Source: Pseudomonas arsenicoxydans (lineage in GTDB: Bacteria > Pseudomonadota > Gammaproteobacteria > Pseudomonadales > Pseudomonadaceae). From it: a stretch of DNA of 64,000 nt. The notes beneath the pieces are model-generated. The model had not been told where the DNA came from, searched no databases, and was given only the letters and a program-made list of their open reading frames with translations. Both the position numbers and the translations under genes were made by a program. Positions 61,932-64,000 of the stretch are shown here, in pieces. The stretch covers positions 3,233,001 to 3,297,000 of the forward strand of contig NZ_LT629705.1 of the NCBI RefSeq assembly GCF_900103875.1. The letters are read 5' to 3'. Every line of letters starts with the position of its first letter. Position 1 is the stretch's first letter.

Positions 61932-62654
61932 TCAGCAATTCTCGAGCGTGGCGCTGGCCAAACCGGGAAAGTCTGTAATCAGGCTGTCAACGCCGAAGTC
62001 GGCGAGTCTGCGCATCAGCGCGGGCTCGTTGACTGTCCATACCGACACATGCAATCCCTGACGCTGCGCCTTTTGCAGGCGTTCCGGCGTACACAGGGTC
62101 CAGTTCAGCGCCAGAATCTCGCAGCCATAGCTTTGCGCGACCTTCAACGGGTCGAGCCAGGCGTACTCGGCCACCAATCCGCGGGATACGTCCGGCACCA
62201 GGTCCAGCGCGGCTTTCAACACTTCGCGCGAACTTGAGGTGATGGTCACTTTATCCAGCAGGCCGAAACGCTGAGCCATCTCGCGAATCGCCAGCACGGT
62301 CGTCGCGGCGCGGGTACGTGAAGCGCTTTTGACTTCCAGCTGCCAATGCTCGAAATCGCATTTCTCGAACAGTTCTTCCAGTGTCGGAATCGGGCAGGGC
62401 TTGATCCAGCCCGGGCCGCCCTTGCGCGCGTCATAGGTCACCAGCTCGGCCGCCGTGTGCTCGACGACCTTGCCGCGCCGTTCCGTGGTGCGTTTGAGTG
62501 TCGGGTCGTGGATGACCATCAACTCGTTGTCCTTGGACAGGTGCAGGTCCAGTTCGCAACGGCGCACGCCGTGCTTGAGACATTCCTGAAAACTGGTGAG
62601 GGTATTTTCCGGTGCTTCGCCCTTGGCGCCGCGATGGCCGTAGATGAGGGTCAC
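61932..62654 (-). CDS. Glycerophosphodiester phosphodiesterase
   Basis: A 240-residue GDPD: IYGHRGAKGEAPENTLTSF (HR and E-N), CELDLHLSKDNELMVIHDPTLKRTT (E-x-D and H-D). No signal peptide, so cytoplasmic. It hydrolyses glycerophosphodiesters to glycerol-3-phosphate and an alcohol. It follows the PilZ gene by 14 bases on the same strand. Confidence 0.92.
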   Translation of the reverse strand: MTLIYGHRGAKGEAPENTLTSFQECLKHGVRRCELDLHLSKDNELMVIHDPTLKRTTERRGKVVEHTAAELVTYDARKGGPGWIKPCPIPTLEELFEKCDFEHWQLEVKSASRTRAATTVLAIREMAQRFGLLDKVTITSSSREVLKAALDLVPDVSRGLVAEYAWLDPLKVAQSYGCEILALNWTLCTPERLQKAQRQGLHVSVWTVNEPALMRRLADFGVDSLITDFPGLASATLENC

Positions 62655-62668
62655 GGTTCTTCCTTAAA

Positions 62669-63247
62669 TTAAATGCCTGATTCGTTTTCGCGGGCCAGAC
62701 GTCGTTCCTGGGCCTGCTTCTGCAATATGTAACGGGCCAGCAACTGGCGCTGGGCATCGGTCGGGTACTCGAACTCGGTGCCAACGTCGTAGCCTTCGCC
62801 CTTGCGATCGCAATGGGTCACGCGCGCGCGCAACAACAGGCCGAGGGCTTGCGGCATCAACACCAGTTTGACCGACAGGTGCGCGCCCACGGCGATGGGG
62901 GTCGGGTGCTGAAAGTCGATACCGCCTTCGGAAATGATCACCGGCTGCGGTTCGCCAATCTGCCCGAGCACGGTGATGGCGATCACCTGGCTCAGTAAAT
63001 CGATGCGTTTGTTCTGGGATTTCAGGAACGCCGCGAGGTTGCGGTCACGCTCGCTGATCTGGCGCAGCAGGTGCTGCGACTCGAATTCGCTCAGGTGCAG
63101 CTCGCTGAGCAAGTTGAATAGTGGGGAAGCATCCTGCAACACTTCCTGGCCTGCGGCTTCGGGAGCGGAGAGGGGCCGAATTTCCAGTGCGATCATGTCC
63201 TCGATACGGTAGTATTCGCGGCGATCTTCTTCATCTAATGTCGACAT
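62669..63247 (-). CDS. PilZ-domain protein with degenerate c-di-GMP motif
   Basis: A 192-residue protein beginning MSTLDEEDRREYYRIEDMIA. The PilZ R-x3-R motif is seen at R10-R14 (REYYR), but the second motif D/N-x-S-x2-G reads IISEGG, lacking the acidic or amide residue. A helical middle section separates the N-terminal motif from the C-terminal barrel. c-di-GMP binding is therefore uncertain. It is probably transcribed with the GDPD gene and is divergent from lolC. Confidence 0.78.
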   Translation of the reverse strand: MSTLDEEDRREYYRIEDMIALEIRPLSAPEAAGQEVLQDASPLFNLLSELHLSEFESQHLLRQISERDRNLAAFLKSQNKRIDLLSQVIAITVLGQIGEPQPVIISEGGIDFQHPTPIAVGAHLSVKLVLMPQALGLLLRARVTHCDRKGEGYDVGTEFEYPTDAQRQLLARYILQKQAQERRLARENESGI

Positions 63248-63341
63248 GGCGAACCCATGGTAGCGGCGGTGGTCTGAGTGTAAAGCTGGTTACCGACCCC
63301 CGCCACAAGGACGTTCCTTTTCCCTCCGAACAAGCCCCGAC

Positions 63342-64000
63342 ATGTTCAGACCTCTCTTCGTATTTATTGGCACGCGTTATACCCGTGCAAAGCGTCGCAA
63401 TCATTTTGTGTCGTTCATTTCCCTGACTTCAATGATCGGACTGGCCCTCGGCGTGGTCGTGATGATTGTCGTGCTGTCGGTCATGAACGGCTTCGATCAT
63501 GAGATGCGCACCCGCGTGCTGGGCATGGTGCCCCACGCGACCATCGAGTCCAGTGAACCGATCAGCGACTGGCAAAGCCTGGCCGCTAAGGTCAAGCAGA
63601 ACCCGCAGGTGACGGCCGTTGCGCCATTCACCCAGATGCAGGGCCTGCTGACCAACAACGGCAAGGTGTCCAAAGTGCTGCTCAATGCCGTCGACCCTGC
63701 GCTGGAACGGCAGGTCTCGATCATCGACAAGTTCATGCTCCAGGGCAAACTCGACGATCTGGCGCCAGGCAGCTTCGGCATCGTCATTGGCGACAAGGCC
63801 GCGGCCAAGCTCGGTGCAGCCATCGGCGACAAGCTGACGTTTGTCGCGCCCGAAGTCACGGTGACCCCGGCCGGCATGTTCCCGCGCATGAAACGCTTTA
63901 CCGTCGTCGGCATCTTCCATGTCGGCGCTGGCGAGATCGACGGTTACCTGGGCGTCACCAACCTGCAGGATCTAGCGAAGCTGCATCGCTGGAAGCCGGA
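63342..64000 (+). CDS. lolC: Lipoprotein-releasing system membrane subunit LolC/E (5' part)
   Basis: The first 219 codons; the gene continues past the right edge. It begins MFRPLFVFIGTRYTRAKRRN, then one membrane helix (MIGLALGVVVMIVVLSVMNG) and a periplasmic domain. This matches LolC/LolE, which with LolD extracts lipoproteins from the inner membrane for transfer to LolA. Confidence 0.93.
   Translation, partial: MFRPLFVFIGTRYTRAKRRNHFVSFISLTSMIGLALGVVVMIVVLSVMNGFDHEMRTRVLGMVPHATIESSEPISDWQSLAAKVKQNPQVTAVAPFTQMQGLLTNNGKVSKVLLNAVDPALERQVSIIDKFMLQGKLDDLAPGSFGIVIGDKAAAKLGAAIGDKLTFVAPEVTVTPAGMFPRMKRFTVVGIFHVGAGEIDGYLGVTNLQDLAKLHRWKP

Overview
The window is about 64 kb of chromosome from a Pseudomonas, most likely of the P. 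fluorescens group. This rests on high G+C, gene content and gene order: anr-hemN-ccoSIHG, two ccoNOQP sets, aer-acnA, slt-uup-usp-fadBA-topA-sulA-lexA-psrA-nagZ-mtnP, csiV-mfd-gap, apbE-sthA-lolC follow the order I recall for P. aeruginosa PAO1. No rRNA or tRNA gene, CRISPR array, integrase, transposase or intact prophage was seen.

Region by region. Bases 1-7353 (minus strand): 5' end of anr, hemN, a TauE/SafE-like membrane protein and the ccoGHIS genes that assemble cbb3 oxidase. 7834-8835 (plus): a secreted calcineurin-like phosphoesterase placed between ccoG and the oxidase genes. 8891-15793 (minus): two complete cbb3 cytochrome oxidase operons in tandem (cco-1 on the left, cco-2 on the right). 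15879-19230: accessory stretch with an alpha/beta hydrolase, a 74-bp tandem repeat array, a P4 CI/C4-like structured leader in front of a DUF6124 gene, and a YafO-type toxin with a small unrecognised partner. 19231-29430: aer, a CPBP protease, acnA, rlmM, tusA, a MATE exporter, pdxB and a 59-residue PA1571-like gene. 29688-36742: an MsbA-like ABC exporter, slt, the ABC-F protein uup, a universal stress protein and an unknown anchored protein. 37281-48794: fadBA, topA, small conserved genes, lexA-sulA, psrA, nagZ and mtnP. 48909-55652 (minus): mfd-csiV-SNF2 helicase. 56030-64000: gap, an MFS carrier, apbE, sthA, a glycerophosphodiesterase, a PilZ protein and the start of lolC.

How the genes work together: the left third is a microaerobic respiration unit. 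Anr senses low oxygen; a perfect Anr box precedes hemN and a near-perfect one precedes cco-2, while weaker related sites precede cco-1 and ccoG. HemN supplies haem, CcoI copper, and CcoG/H/S assembly. Aer, an energy/oxygen taxis receptor, lies close by. The middle holds fatty-acid beta-oxidation (fadBA) and the fatty-acid-responsive regulator PsrA, which has two abutting consensus operators over its own promoter. LexA has two SOS boxes and is followed by sulA.

The most interesting parts are the structured RNA leader plus DUF6124 gene with the adjacent toxin pair (17.7-19.2 kb), and two roughly 110-bp palindromes that differ by matched changes in both arms, one of which sits inside the ccoGHIS operon and the other of which supplies the stop codon of an ABC exporter gene. 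All family assignments are by reading the sequence; no database search was run.
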